A stretch of 61,001 nucleotides of DNA from an uncultured Clostridium sp. (GTDB lineage: Bacteria > Bacillota > Clostridia > TANB77 > CAG-508): positions 1 to 61,001 of the forward strand of contig CAKNIZ010000004.1 of NCBI GenBank assembly GCA_930980855.1, in the 5' to 3' direction. The notes beneath the pieces were generated by a model. The model ran no database searches. It was not told the origin of the DNA and worked only from the letters and a program-made list of their open reading frames with translations. The position numbers were made by a program, and so were the translations under genes. This document shows, one piece after another, positions 43,846 to 54,600 of this stretch (positions are counted from its first letter, which is position 1; each line of letters begins with the position of its first letter).

Positions 43846-44132
43846 TTTAAGCACCTCCTATACACGAAATATTTCTTACGAAACAAGTATTTTAATGCAT
43901 AAAAAAAGAACTTATCAAAGTTCTGCTCACCTATTTTTAGGAAAGTACATAATAAAAAGAAAATAGCGATTAGTAATATAAATATTACTTTTAATGCTAT
44001 TGGGAGTGGTGTAGCCAATAACACTAAACTAGAGGAACTTAACATTAAATAGATAACTTGCCTTAAGCTAAGGTAACCGCCAAATATTTTTTCCTCGTGT
44101 TTTATATCAAACGGAACTTTAAATACTCGCAT
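43842..44132 (-). CDS. PrgI-family protein
   Basis: A 96-residue protein with FKVPFDIKHEEKIFGGYLSLRQVIYL, two membrane segments (about residues 28-44 and 47-64) and a basic C-terminus; this matches PrgI (PF12666-type) proteins of Gram-positive conjugation systems. These are inner-membrane components between the pilin-like protein and VirB4. It is translationally coupled to the next gene. Confidence 0.85.
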   Translation of the reverse strand: MRVFKVPFDIKHEEKIFGGYLSLRQVIYLMLSSSSLVLLATPLPIALKVIFILLIAIFFLLCTFLKIGEQNFDKFFFYALKYLFRKKYFVYRRCLK

Positions 44133-44134
44133 AA

Positions 44135-44515
44135 CTAACCACCAAGCAAGTTTCCTGAGTTATTTGTAGCAATATTTATTATTATTCCTGCTATTATTAA
44201 ACTAGCACCTAAAACTACACCACCACCACAAATCCAAGCTAAACTTCCTATGGATTCTGCTCTCTTTTGAGGATTGTTAGCATTTGCTATCATTTTTATT
44301 GCTGCTACTACTACACTTGCAAATATAAGTACTCCACCTAATGGCATTGCAATAGAGGTAATTACTCTTTTTATATTCTCAGTTGCCTGTGTTACTTCTG
44401 CCGTACCTATGCCAGAATTAGTTGCTAGACACATATTAGCTTTTATTATTAACATAGATGTCATTGTTCCGATTAATTTTAACTTAGGTAAAATTTTATT
44501 TTCACTTAATTTCAT
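44135..44515 (-). CDS. VirB2/TrbC-like pilin-type membrane protein
   Basis: A 126-residue protein with an N-terminal signal-like segment and two long hydrophobic segments (TSIAMPLGGVLIFASVVVAAIKMI and LAWICGGGVVLGASLIIAGIIINIA) around a short polar loop with NPQKRAESIGSL. This is the standard VirB2/TrbC layout in Firmicute type IV systems. The ending SGNLLGG is short. GGAG precedes the ATG. It starts the run PrgI, VirB4, VirB6, M23. Confidence 0.75.
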   Translation of the reverse strand: MKLSENKILPKLKLIGTMTSMLIIKANMCLATNSGIGTAEVTQATENIKRVITSIAMPLGGVLIFASVVVAAIKMIANANNPQKRAESIGSLAWICGGGVVLGASLIIAGIIINIATNNSGNLLGG

Positions 44516-44564
44516 TACACATCATCTCCAATCATCTTTATAGGGCAATAAAGAGACACTATAT

Positions 44565-44813
44565 TTAGATCCTATTTTTAAAGTATACCAAAATAATAGG
44601 AATTGCTAAAAACAATAATAATATTATTATTAAACCTGGTACGACAATTAAAAACTTTGACTTTATTTTTTGAGATTTTATTAAACATCCTATTGCAAGG
44701 AGAGTAAGTGATAATATTAAAAATACAATTATTATTATAAGAGTAATTTTAAATACTATAAATAAAGCAGAGTTTATGGTTGATTGATAATTATAAATAT
44801 ATTCATTTAGCAT
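44565..44813 (-). CDS. two-span small membrane protein
   Basis: 82 residues with two membrane segments (residues 21-43 and 55-75) and short polar ends. It starts within a few bases of the previous gene's stop, so translation is probably coupled. Position and topology suggest a minor component of the conjugation channel. No family known to me. Confidence 0.55.
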   Translation of the reverse strand: MLNEYIYNYQSTINSALFIVFKITLIIIIVFLILSLTLLAIGCLIKSQKIKSKFLIVVPGLIIILLLFLAIPIILVYFKNRI

Positions 44814-44816
44814 TTT

Positions 44817-45512
44817 TCACGACCTTTCTGTATATTTATTTATTATTGATTGTTTGTAGTAATTTAAAAAATCTGTTGTATTATGTTTTTTGCAAGTAGA
44901 GTATAAATTTATTAATGCGTTTCGGTCTATTTGAGGAATAATCATTTTAAAATTACTTTGATAAATACAAAATAATGTATATACAATGTCTTTTAATTTT
45001 TGGATATTTTCTTCTTGCATAATTTTTAATATTTCGTTTGTATAGACTAATTCTAGCCTTTCTAATTGTAAATAAAAATCTCTTGAAATTTTACTTTTGT
45101 TATTTATAATTAAAAAGAATAAGTCATCTATATTATTATTTATATTATTTTCTTTGACTTTTTCATCAATAGGGTATTGTTTTTTTTGATAATAGGGGTA
45201 TTGATTATTTACGCAATAGGGGGTATCTATAATATAAATATATCTTGCAATAATTTCTTTTTTTTCATTTCGTTTTATTTCTATTTTTATAAAACCTAAT
45301 TCTTGTAAATGCGAAAGCCATCTACTTACTGTTTCAATATTTACATTATATAAATCTGCAAAATATCTATTTTGTGCATAGCAATAGCCATACTTATTAG
45401 CAAGTGCTGTAATTTCACCATAAAGCAGTTTTTCATTTGCTTTCAAATCTCTTGAATATCTTATAGTAGCAGGTATAACAGCATAATAATTAACTTTGTT
45501 TTCTTCATTCAC
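44817..45512 (-). CDS. helix-turn-helix replication-initiator-like protein
   Basis: A 231-residue protein from a GTG at 45,512. A winged helix (YYAVIPATIRYSRDLKANEKLLYGEITALANKYGYCYAQNRYFADLYNVNIETVSRWLSHLQELGFI) resembles the N-terminal domain of DnaD/RepA-type initiators and phage replication proteins (a primase/plasmid helix-turn-helix type). The C-terminal half is helical. It overlaps the small membrane gene before it by 8 nt. Repeated C-tracts lie about 200 bp upstream (45,711-45,771) and could be its binding sites. Probable replication or regulatory role at the ICE right end. Confidence 0.65.
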   Translation of the reverse strand: MNEENKVNYYAVIPATIRYSRDLKANEKLLYGEITALANKYGYCYAQNRYFADLYNVNIETVSRWLSHLQELGFIKIEIKRNEKKEIIARYIYIIDTPYCVNNQYPYYQKKQYPIDEKVKENNINNNIDDLFFLIINNKSKISRDFYLQLERLELVYTNEILKIMQEENIQKLKDIVYTLFCIYQSNFKMIIPQIDRNALINLYSTCKKHNTTDFLNYYKQSIINKYTERS

Positions 45513-45627
45513 GATTATCCTCCTGCTCTTCTATTATTTTATTGGCTCTTGCACCAGATAAAATTAAATCATATAAAAAAAGGCTAATACTAGCCCCTGT
45601 TATTAGTCCAATTAAAAATATTAACAT
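45505..45627 (-). CDS. 40-residue single-span membrane peptide
   Basis: GGGAGG lies 4 nt before the ATG at 45,627. The peptide (MLIFLIGLITGASISLFLYDLI...) has one membrane segment over residues 2-22 and an acidic tail. It overlaps the GTG start of the initiator-like gene. First gene at the ICE right end. Function unknown. Confidence 0.5.
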   Translation of the reverse strand: MLIFLIGLITGASISLFLYDLILSGARANKIIEEQEDNRE

Positions 45628-45925
45628 TTTTCCTCCCAGTATATAATTTTAGGGGAAAGAGTTTTTTATGCTTGTGGGAATTTATGAATCAATAAATATA
45701 TCAAATTAGGTTTTCCCCCGAAATTCCCCCGAATAGTTTTTTCTTTTCCCCCTATTTCCCCTTAAATCAGGTTTTTTAATAATTCTATTTAATTTTCCTT
45801 AAACTATTTTAAACTTTATTAAATTTTTACTATTATTATCAAATACTTTAATTGCAAGTGTTGTCGTTCTTAACCTATGCAATTTCTACATTTCAAGTTT
45901 TAAAAAAATTGTATATCATAGCGAA
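45628..45925. other. non-coding right-end region of the ICE
   Basis: About 300 bp between the last ICE gene and the tRNA fragment. It holds only the C-tract repeats at 45,711-45,771 and AT-rich DNA. I see no gene and no clear promoter. Confidence 0.5.
45711..45771. repeat. four C-tracts near the ICE right end
   Basis: TTTTCCCCCGAA, AATTCCCCCGAA, TTTTCCCCCTA and TTTCCCCTTA follow in 61 bp, in otherwise AT-rich DNA. They could be arm-type recombinase sites or iterons for the neighbouring initiator-like protein. Confidence 0.5.
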
Positions 45926-45970
<45 letters not shown>

Positions 45971-45976
45971 AAAAAG

Positions 45977-45997
45977 CATTGAATTTTTTCAATGTTT
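45977..45997 (+). terminator. terminator after the tRNA fragment
   Basis: CATTGAA pairs with TTCAATG around a short loop, followed by TTTTTTT. It is the former terminator of the tRNA transcript. Confidence 0.75.
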
Positions 45998-46025
45998 TTT
46001 TATATTTTATACATAAATAAAAATC

Positions 46026-46054
46026 CCTCCACCCCGAATAAATCAGGGTGGAGG
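46026..46054 (-). terminator. GC-rich terminator of the high-GC gene
   Basis: CCTCCACCC (46,026-46,034) and GGGTGGAGG (46,046-46,054) form a strong stem, far richer in GC than its surroundings. It is the downstream end of the gene at 46,063-46,644. Confidence 0.75.
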
Positions 46055-46062
46055 TTAGGTAG

Positions 46063-46644
46063 TTACAGGTCTTCCTTTTGTTGGATTCCCCATTCATGGA
46101 CTTTCTGTCGCCACATCGTATAGTACACATTTTCGCAATAGTGCCCGCAGACAGGTTCTCTCATTTCGACGTTTTTTCTCATACGCCTTACTTCGTCCTC
46201 GAGCCCTCCTATGAATGTGATGCTTTCATCTTGATAGGATATGATGAACTCATCTCCTTCAAGTTGGTAAAGTAGCATTGTTATTATCCATGCCACATCC
46301 CTTCCAGAAACTCGCACGTAACCGCAAGCAGCTACATGTTTGCCTCGAAGCCTTAAGTCACAAGCACTTGATGGAAAGTGCTCAAATGCTTTTCTTTCCA
46401 CCAAGACGAGTCCATCATCCTCACTTTCAGTAAAGCCAACGAACAATTGCCGTCCGCTGCTATCACCTGGAAAAAGTAGACCTAACCTTGCTGTCAGCGT
46501 TTCAAGCCAGAATTTTACTTCTTGACTTGTTTCGTACAAATCGCGGAACCGTTTGTCACCTTCCTCCTTAAAGGACAGTCTCATGTCATAGCGATCTTCC
46601 TCCATACATGGGATGATTTCTACCTTCATTTTCATCATGTTCAT
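46063..46644 (-). CDS. high-GC hypothetical protein of foreign composition
   Basis: A 193-residue protein with codon use quite unlike its neighbours (many C/G third bases; CGC, CTC, GTC). Two in-frame CGG codons (46,551-46,549, KRFRD, and 46,452-46,450, SGRQLF) are read as Arg: a +1 shift at the first gives a stop within about 12 codons. It has its own sigma-A promoter (46,719-46,747) and GC-rich terminator, with GGAGG before the ATG. No family recognised; the protein is acidic with alpha/beta character and ends in a Cys/Trp-rich stretch. Probably a recently acquired cassette next to the tRNA integration site. Confidence 0.7.
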   Translation of the reverse strand: MNMMKMKVEIIPCMEEDRYDMRLSFKEEGDKRFRDLYETSQEVKFWLETLTARLGLLFPGDSSGRQLFVGFTESEDDGLVLVERKAFEHFPSSACDLRLRGKHVAACGYVRVSGRDVAWIITMLLYQLEGDEFIISYQDESITFIGGLEDEVRRMRKNVEMREPVCGHYCENVYYTMWRQKVHEWGIQQKEDL

Positions 46645-46718
46645 TCCTCCAATTTATTGTTTTATGTAATTCCCAAGGAGTCTTTGCAAGGAATATCATA
46701 AAACTTAGTGTACATAAT

Positions 46719-46747
46719 ATTATATCATTTTTTTATGAATTAGTCAA
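46719..46747 (-). promoter_or_regulatory. sigma-A promoter of the high-GC gene
   Basis: On the minus strand TTGACT (46,747-46,742), 17 bp, then TGA-TATAAT (46,724-46,719). The extended -10 TGATATAAT and the 17-bp spacer are the same as in the promoter before the other high-GC gene at 58,888. Confidence 0.8.
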
Positions 46748-46767
46748 ATTAAATACGTTTCTAGGTT

Positions 46768-48516
46768 TTATTTCTCAATTTTTTGTAATTCTTTTTCTGT
46801 TTTCTTTATTTCTTCTGCTCTTTTAACTTTTTGTGTAGTTGTTTTTATCATTGGCTTATCTGTAACTATTACTTTCTTTATGTGCTTAAATGTAGGTAGA
46901 TTTTTATTTATTTCTTTTACATCTTTCCAAATTGTTTTTTCATAATCTTCTTCTTTAAGTTCTGGATAATCTTTTTCCATAACCTCTTTATTATATACTA
47001 TTTTTGCAACAAGCATTGTATCTGTCTTGCTTGCTTCTCTTGCAAATACCATACATTCTGCTACATAAGGTAATTTTGAAATTAAAAATTCAATTTCTTG
47101 AGGATATACATTTTTTCCATTTCTAAGTACTATGATATCATTTTTTCTTCCTGTCATGAAAATAAATCCTTCATCATCAATATATCCAAAATCCCCTGTT
47201 TTGAACCATCCGTCTTCAAATGCTTCTTTTGTCTTTTTCTCATCATTATAATATCCAAGCATTATATTTGGTCCTTTTGCATAAATTTCCCCTACACCGT
47301 CTTTATCCGGATTATGTATTTTTATTTCTACATTGTCTAAGGGATAGCCTATAGAACCTGGTTTATGTTTATTTTCTGCTTCTGCTGTAAGAACTGGAGA
47401 TGTTTCTGTAAGACCATATCCTTGTATTGAACTTATTCCAAAATTGTTTAGTCCTATTATTGTATCTTTATCTAAAGATGCTGCCCCATAAAGCACCATT
47501 CTTAATTTTCCGCCAAAATTATCTGTTATTTGTTTAAATACTGTTTTCCTTATGTCTATATGAGCCTTTAAAAGAGTATTTGATATTTTTGTCATTGTAT
47601 TTATTAATTTTGTTTTTCCTTGGTCTGCAATAGCTTTTGTTATTTTTTTGTACATTGTTTCTAATACTAATGGAACAGCTACAAATATTGATACTTCATA
47701 CTCTTTTAGGTTAGCTTGTATGTATCTTAACCCATCACAAAATGCAATTGTTGCTCCACTATAGAATCCATATAATATTGTAATACTTGACTCAAATGTA
47801 TGATGTATTGGTAAAAATGAAAGTAGTGTATCATCTTGTCTTATTCTAAAATGCGTTTGATATGCATACATATTTGAACATACATTATTTTGTGAAAGCA
47901 TTACTATTTTTGCAGCGCTTGTTGTTCCTGAAGTAAACAGCATTATTGACATTGCATCACTATCTATTTCTACTTTATCATATAATTTGCTTTTTTCTTT
48001 TATTAATTTTCTTCCTTTTTCTAATAAATCTTCAAACTTTATTACTTCAGAATCATCTTCATTTGCATCAATACATATTAGTTTATTAAGATTTACTTCA
48101 TTATCATTTTTAAGTTTTTTAAATAATTCATCATGTTTTTTTTCATATATAACTGCATCTACTTCACTTCTTTTTATTAATGATGATATTTCTTTATCTG
48201 GAAGTGCTTTATCTAATGGAGCTATTACCATTCCTCCACAAGTTACTGCTAAATAGCTTATACACCATTCGTATCTATTTTCACCTATTAATGCTACTCT
48301 TTTTCCTTTTAGTCCTAAATCTAGCAATGCTGTGCTTAATGCTTTTACATCTTTTACTACTTGACTATATTTCTTTTCCACATATTTTACTGGTTTTTCT
48401 TCTAAATTCTCTTTATATTTATATGCAATATTATTTGAATAATTTTTTTCCACATAGTCCAATAGCTCTCTATAATTATTCATTTTTGGAAGTCCTTTTA
48501 CTTCTTCTTTTTTCAT
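46768..48516 (-). CDS. long-chain acyl-CoA synthetase / AMP-binding enzyme
   Basis: About 582 residues from the ATG at 48,516 (GGAGG 7 nt upstream). Adenylation motifs: LFTSGTTSAAKIVMLSQ (P-loop), GYGLTETSPVL, and GWFKTGDFGYIDDEGF with GRKNDIIVLRNGKNVYPQEIE. This is the acyl-CoA/acyl-AMP synthetase family. The lysine in the A10-type motif is hard to place in the Lys-rich end (TTTQKVKRAEEI). It is divergent from the NRPS gene and shares its 160-bp control region, so it may activate the fatty acid that starts the NRPS product (the NRPS begins with a condensation domain). A separate housekeeping role is also possible. Confidence 0.8.
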   Translation of the reverse strand: MKKEEVKGLPKMNNYRELLDYVEKNYSNNIAYKYKENLEEKPVKYVEKKYSQVVKDVKALSTALLDLGLKGKRVALIGENRYEWCISYLAVTCGGMVIAPLDKALPDKEISSLIKRSEVDAVIYEKKHDELFKKLKNDNEVNLNKLICIDANEDDSEVIKFEDLLEKGRKLIKEKSKLYDKVEIDSDAMSIMLFTSGTTSAAKIVMLSQNNVCSNMYAYQTHFRIRQDDTLLSFLPIHHTFESSITILYGFYSGATIAFCDGLRYIQANLKEYEVSIFVAVPLVLETMYKKITKAIADQGKTKLINTMTKISNTLLKAHIDIRKTVFKQITDNFGGKLRMVLYGAASLDKDTIIGLNNFGISSIQGYGLTETSPVLTAEAENKHKPGSIGYPLDNVEIKIHNPDKDGVGEIYAKGPNIMLGYYNDEKKTKEAFEDGWFKTGDFGYIDDEGFIFMTGRKNDIIVLRNGKNVYPQEIEFLISKLPYVAECMVFAREASKTDTMLVAKIVYNKEVMEKDYPELKEEDYEKTIWKDVKEINKNLPTFKHIKKVIVTDKPMIKTTTQKVKRAEEIKKTEKELQKIEK

Positions 48517-48605
48517 AATTTTCCTCCTCATTATTTATGCTACATCTATAATATAACATATATACCGTTTTTTCAAGAATTAACAATAAGTTTAATAAAA
48601 CTTTT

Positions 48606-48664
48606 TTGACAAAATCTTGCTTTTTTTGACATATGAGTATATAATAGAGTTATAGTTATAACTC
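48606..48664 (+). promoter_or_regulatory. NRPS promoter region with an operator-like palindrome
   Basis: TATAAT at 48,640-48,645 is the likely -10. Two TTGACA sequences (48,606 and 48,626) are upstream, but their spacings (28 and 8 bp) do not fit, so activation may be needed. A perfect palindrome GAGTTATAGTTATAACTC (48,647-48,664) covers the expected start point and could be a repressor operator or a 5' RNA hairpin. Confidence 0.5.
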
Positions 48665-48683
48665 ATTTGAGAGGATGTTAAAT

Positions 48684-51600
48684 ATGAATAAAGTTTTTGC
48701 ACTTACAGATCAACAGAAAAATGTTTGGAACTCTGAAATGTTTTATAGTGGCACTAATATTAATAATATTGGAGGATATTTATTAATTAACGAAAAAGTT
48801 GATTTTAAACTTTTAGAACAAGCCGCTAATATTTATGTAAAAAACAACGAAGTAATTCGTTACAATTTTAGTCTAAAAGGAACAGAACCTGTTCAGACAT
48901 TAACTGAATACTCACCTTTTAAATTAGAAATAATCTCTGTAGAAAATATGGACTCTTTAATGGAAATTACTACAGAGCTTGTATCAAAACCCTTTAAAAT
49001 ACTAAATAATAACTTATACAATTTTAATTTATTTACTCTTCCTGACGGAAGAGGCGGAATTATCCCAATTTTTCATCATCTTATAGGTGATGCTTGGAGT
49101 TTAAGTTTATTCATCTCTGAATTTATTGACATTTACTCAAAATTGTCAAAAGGAATTGATGAATTTACTGCTTACCCATCATATTCTGAATATATTATTT
49201 CTTCTCAAGAATATGAAAATAGCAGTAAATACTTAAAAGACAAGGAATTTTGGGATAATATTTTTGGGACTTTACCAGAACTTACATATATATCTCCAAA
49301 AAAGAATATATCTAGCTCTAATTCAAATCGAAAAATATGTACTTTCGATAAGTCTTTTTATGACTCTATAATGGTATACTGCAAAGAACATAAATGTTCT
49401 GTTTATACATTTTTTATGGCAATTTTTTCTATTTACTTAGCTAAAGTAAATAATGCTTCTTCAGCACTTTTAGGAACTCCTGTATTAAACAGAAGTAATT
49501 TTAAAGAAAAAAATACATCTGGAATGTTCGTAAGTACAGTTCCATTTAAAATAGATATTGATTCTAATCTTAATTTTATAGATTTCTTAGGGAAGGTTTC
49601 GCTAATGCAAACCTCTATCTTTAGACACCAGAAATACCCATATTTAAAATTGTTACATGATATAAAGAAAAAATACGATATAAGTGAAAACTTATATGAT
49701 TTTGTGCTATCTTACCAAAATGCTAGAGATAATAGAAAATCTTCAGATATTGATTATAAAACTGAATGGTTCCCTATCTCAAATATAGCAGAATCTATAG
49801 AAGCACACTTTTACGATATGGATGATACTGGTACATCTAGTATTTACTATTATTATCAGACTGAAAAGTTTACTGAAAAAGATGTCGAATTATTGCATAA
49901 AAGAATTATATCTATATCTAATCAGGTCCTTGATAATCCTATTTTAAAAGATATTGATATTACTGTAGACGAAGATAAGAATAAGATTTCTAATTTTAAT
50001 AATACAAATTTTGATTTCAACAAAGATGAAACAATTATTGATTTACTTGAAAAGCAAGTAAAAAACTATCCAGAGAAAGATGCTATTATTTTTAAAGATG
50101 TTTCTCTTTCTTATGAAGAATTGGAGGAAAAATCTAATAAAACAGCTAATTTTCTTTTAAGTAAAGGAGTTCAAAAAAATGATGTTATTGGAATAATGTT
50201 TCATCGTAGTTTAGAAATACTTCCTTCTATTTGGGGTGTTCTTAAAGCTGGAGCAACATATATGTTAATAGATCCAACTCTGCCTGAAGACAGAATTCAA
50301 TACATGCTTGAGAACGCTAAAACTAAATTTGTAATTACAAATTTATATTTGAATTATAAATCATACAATTTGGATACAATAAAATATTACAGTACTAATT
50401 TACCTGATATTGAAACTTCTAATGATGACAACTTCTGTGTAATTTATACTTCAGGTTCTACCGGAAAACCTAAAGGAGTAGTATTAAAACGTTTAGGCAT
50501 TCTTAATTTACTATATAGCTTTAAGGAATTGTTACATACAACTAATTGTGATAATTTTTTAAGTACAAGTACAGTTGCGTTTGATATGTTCATTGTCGAA
50601 AATTTCATTTCTATCCTTGATGGAAAAACTGTTATTTTAGCTGATGAAAATGAACAAACTGTTCCTGCTTTTACAAGCAAACTAATCATGAAATATAATG
50701 TTGACTTTATTTTAAGTACACCTTCTAAAATAAATTTATTATTAGACATTCCAGATTGTTTGAGAAATGTAAAAGTCATTCAATTAGGAGGAGAAGTATT
50801 TAAACCTACTTTATTTAATAAACTAAGACAAGCTACATCAGCTGAAATTCACAATGGATATGGTCCTTCTGAATGTAGTGCCTGTGCATCAGATAAATTG
50901 GTGGCTGATGAAAATATTACTATTGGTAAACCTTATTTAAATACCAAAATCTTTATTAAAAATAAAGATAATAATATACTTCCTATTGGATATCCTGGCG
51001 AAATCGTTATAGAAGGGTACGGCGTTGGAAAAGGATATTTAAATAAGTACAATTTCAATGGTACATATCATACTGGAGATATGGGAATCCTATCTAGCTC
51101 TGGTGAATTAATTTACTTGGGCAGAAAAGATAATCAAGTCAAATTGCATGGATTGCGTATAGAATTAGATGAAATCACTAACAAATTAGTGCAATTACCT
51201 GAAATAAACAATGCCATTACTATTATAAAAAAAGTAAATGATATTGATTGCATATGTTCTTATGTAAAGACTGAAACTAAGATATCTGAGAAAACTGTGA
51301 AAGAAGCATTATCTAAAAAGCTGCCTAAATATATGATTCCTACACATATAGTTTTTGTAGATTCTTTCCCTATTACTATTAATGGAAAAATTGATACTAA
51401 AAACTTACCAGAAATTATTGTAGAGAAATCAAACTTTGTCCCTTGTGCTTCTGAAACGGAAAAAAAGCTAGAATTAATTTGGCAAAAAATGTTTGAAAGA
51501 AAACAAATTGGAGCTAATATAAGCTTCTTTGATTTAGGCGCAGATTCTTTAGCAACTATACGATTAGTTTCAGAGATATATAGTAGTATGAATATTAAAG

Positions 51601-54600
51601 TTAATATTCAAGATATTTATAATCATAGTACTATATCAGAATTAGCTAAATTTTTGGATACTTTAGATGTTGAGAATACTGATATCATAAAAAAACATGA
51701 ACAAGCTGAATTTTATCCTGTAACTTCAGCTCAAAGAAGAATTTACTATACTGTAAATATGGAAAATAATAATTTAGCTTATAACACACCTTTTGGTATT
51801 TTATTTAAGACTAAACCTGATTTAGACAAATTAGAAAATTGTATTTCAAAAATATTAAATAGTCACGATGCATTTAAAACATATTTTGTTTTAAATGATG
51901 GTGATGTTTATCAAAAATTAGTAGACCATATAGATTTTAAGTTGCTTAGAAAAGATTATAAAAATGAAGATTTTATTAAACCTTTTGATTTATCAAAAGC
52001 TCCTCTTATACATGCAGAGTTTGATAGTTATGAAGGCAACTATTTATTACAATTAGATATTCACCACATAATTTGCGATGGTTCTTCTATTAATATTTTT
52101 GCAAAAGAATTATGCGATTTATATAATGGAAAAAAATTAAAAGAACAAGAAATAGATTATATTGACTATGCTTTGTCTGAAAACATAACTGAAGATGATA
52201 AGGAATTCTGGACATCACAATTCACAAATGGTATTCCTTTATTAAATATGCCTACTGAATTTGAACGTACAAGCACAAAATCATTTGAAGGAGATAATAT
52301 ATATTCTAAATTAACTAATGTGGCACAAATAAATGATTTGTGTAAGACATTTAATATAACACCATATATGTTCCTACTTTCGTGTTTTTATGTTTTACTA
52401 TATAAATACACCATGCAAAATGACATTATTGTTGGAACTCCTGTTGTTGGAAGGAATAATCCTAGATTTGAAAATGTTATAGGTATGTTTGTTAATACTT
52501 TACCTTTAAAACAAAATATACAATCAACAACTAGATTTTCGGACTTTTTATCTATAGTTAAAAATAATTGTTTAAATTCTTTTAATCATCAAACTTATCC
52601 ATTTGATGAATTGGTAAAAGAGCTTAATATAACTAGAGATAATAGTAGAAATCCTATGTTTGACGTTATGTTTATATATGAAAGTGGTGGTAGACCAGAA
52701 TTCAAAATTGGAGACATCAGTACTCATTATATTATCCCTAAAAATAATACTTCAAAATTTGACTTTTCATTAGAAATAACTCCAAATAGGCAGAGTTTTG
52801 ATTTAAGGTTGGAATATTGTACTAAATTATATGGAAAAGAATTCATGAATACATTGCTTAATTGCTATATCAATATTACTAATTCAGTTATTGATAATGT
52901 AGACATTCAGATTTCAAAAATAAACATGCTATCTGAAATCCCATATATTTATCCTACTTTAGACTATCCTGAAGATTTAAGAATTATTGACCTTTTTGAA
53001 AAGCAAGTATCATTAACTCCAAATAGAATTGCTTTGGTTTTTGGTGATGAAAAATATACTTATAAAGAATTAGAAATTAAAGTTAATAAATTAGCTAATT
53101 ACTTAATCACTTTAGGAAAAAATAATATCATTGGTATAATGATGGATAGATCTTCTAACCTGATTGTTTCAATGCTAGCAGCATTGAAATCCGGTTCTGG
53201 ATATTTACCTATTGACCCTACATATCCTGAAGATAGGATTAAATATATTATAGAAGATAGTGAAGTCAAAGTTATTTTAACAGAAGAAAAATACAAAGAT
53301 ATGTGCCCTGTTTCAGCAGTTTTAGTTGATGATGATAGTATTTATAAAGAATATAAACAATTCGATACAGAGCAAACTCCAGATGATATTTCTTACATGA
53401 TTTATACTTCTGGTTCAACAGGTAAACCTAAGGGAGTTATGCTAAAACAATCAAGTGTTGTCAACTTTATATATGGAATGTGTGATAGAATGCCTTTAGA
53501 AAATAAAACTGTCGTATCTATTACAACTATGTGTTTTGATATATTTGTATTTGAAAGTCTACTTCCATTATGTACTGGAATGAAAGTAGTTATGGCAAGT
53601 AATGAAGAGCAAAATAACCCTATACTTCTAAATGAGCTTTGCTTAAAAAATGGAGTTCAAGTTATTCAAACAACACCTTCTAAATTTAAGCTTCTTATGA
53701 CAGACAATTTAGATTATTTAAAACATTTAGAAATAATTTCATTAGCTGGTGAACCTTTCCCTCTTGATTTATTAAAAGCAATTAGGAAGGTTTCTCCTGC
53801 GAGAATATTTAATATGTATGGTCCAACAGAAACCACTGTTGGCTCTACACTAAAAGAACTAACTAATTCAAAAGAAGTTACTATAGGAACACCTATTGCT
53901 AATACTCATATATTGGTTTTAGATAATGATATGAATTTTGTACCTTATAATGTTCCTGGAATGCTTTACATTGGTGGAGATGGAGTTTCTATTGGATATA
54001 TGAATAATCCTAAACTTACTGCTAAAAGATATTTGAATTATAATGGTGAAAAAATTTATAATTCTGGTGACCTGGTTAAACTACTTCCAAATGGAGAGTT
54101 AGAATGTTTAGGTAGATCTGACTTTCAAGTAAAAGTTAGAGGGCTTAGAATAGAACTAGGAGAAATAGAAAATTCTATTTGTGCATATCCTGGAGTAAAA
54201 GATTCTGTCGTTACTGTTAAAAAAATTAATAACAGAGATATTTTATGTGGGTATTTTGTAGCAGATGGGAGAGTATCTTATTCTAACTTAAAAAAAGCAC
54301 TTGCTAAAAAATTACCTAATTATATGGTTCCAGCATATTTATTGCAAATAGAAACTTTTAATTATACTCCAAATGGAAAAATAGATAGAAAGGCTTTGCC
54401 AGATCCGGTTTTTAAAGCTAAAGAAATAATTGCTCCTCAAAACGAATTACAAAGCATCATTTTAAATATCTGGAAATCCATTTTATCTATTGATGAAATT
54501 AGTATTGACGATAATTTCTTTGATATAGGTGGAGATTCGCTTTTTGCATTGAAAATGCAAGTAGAGTTAATGAAAAAAAATTATAATGTAAATTATGGTG

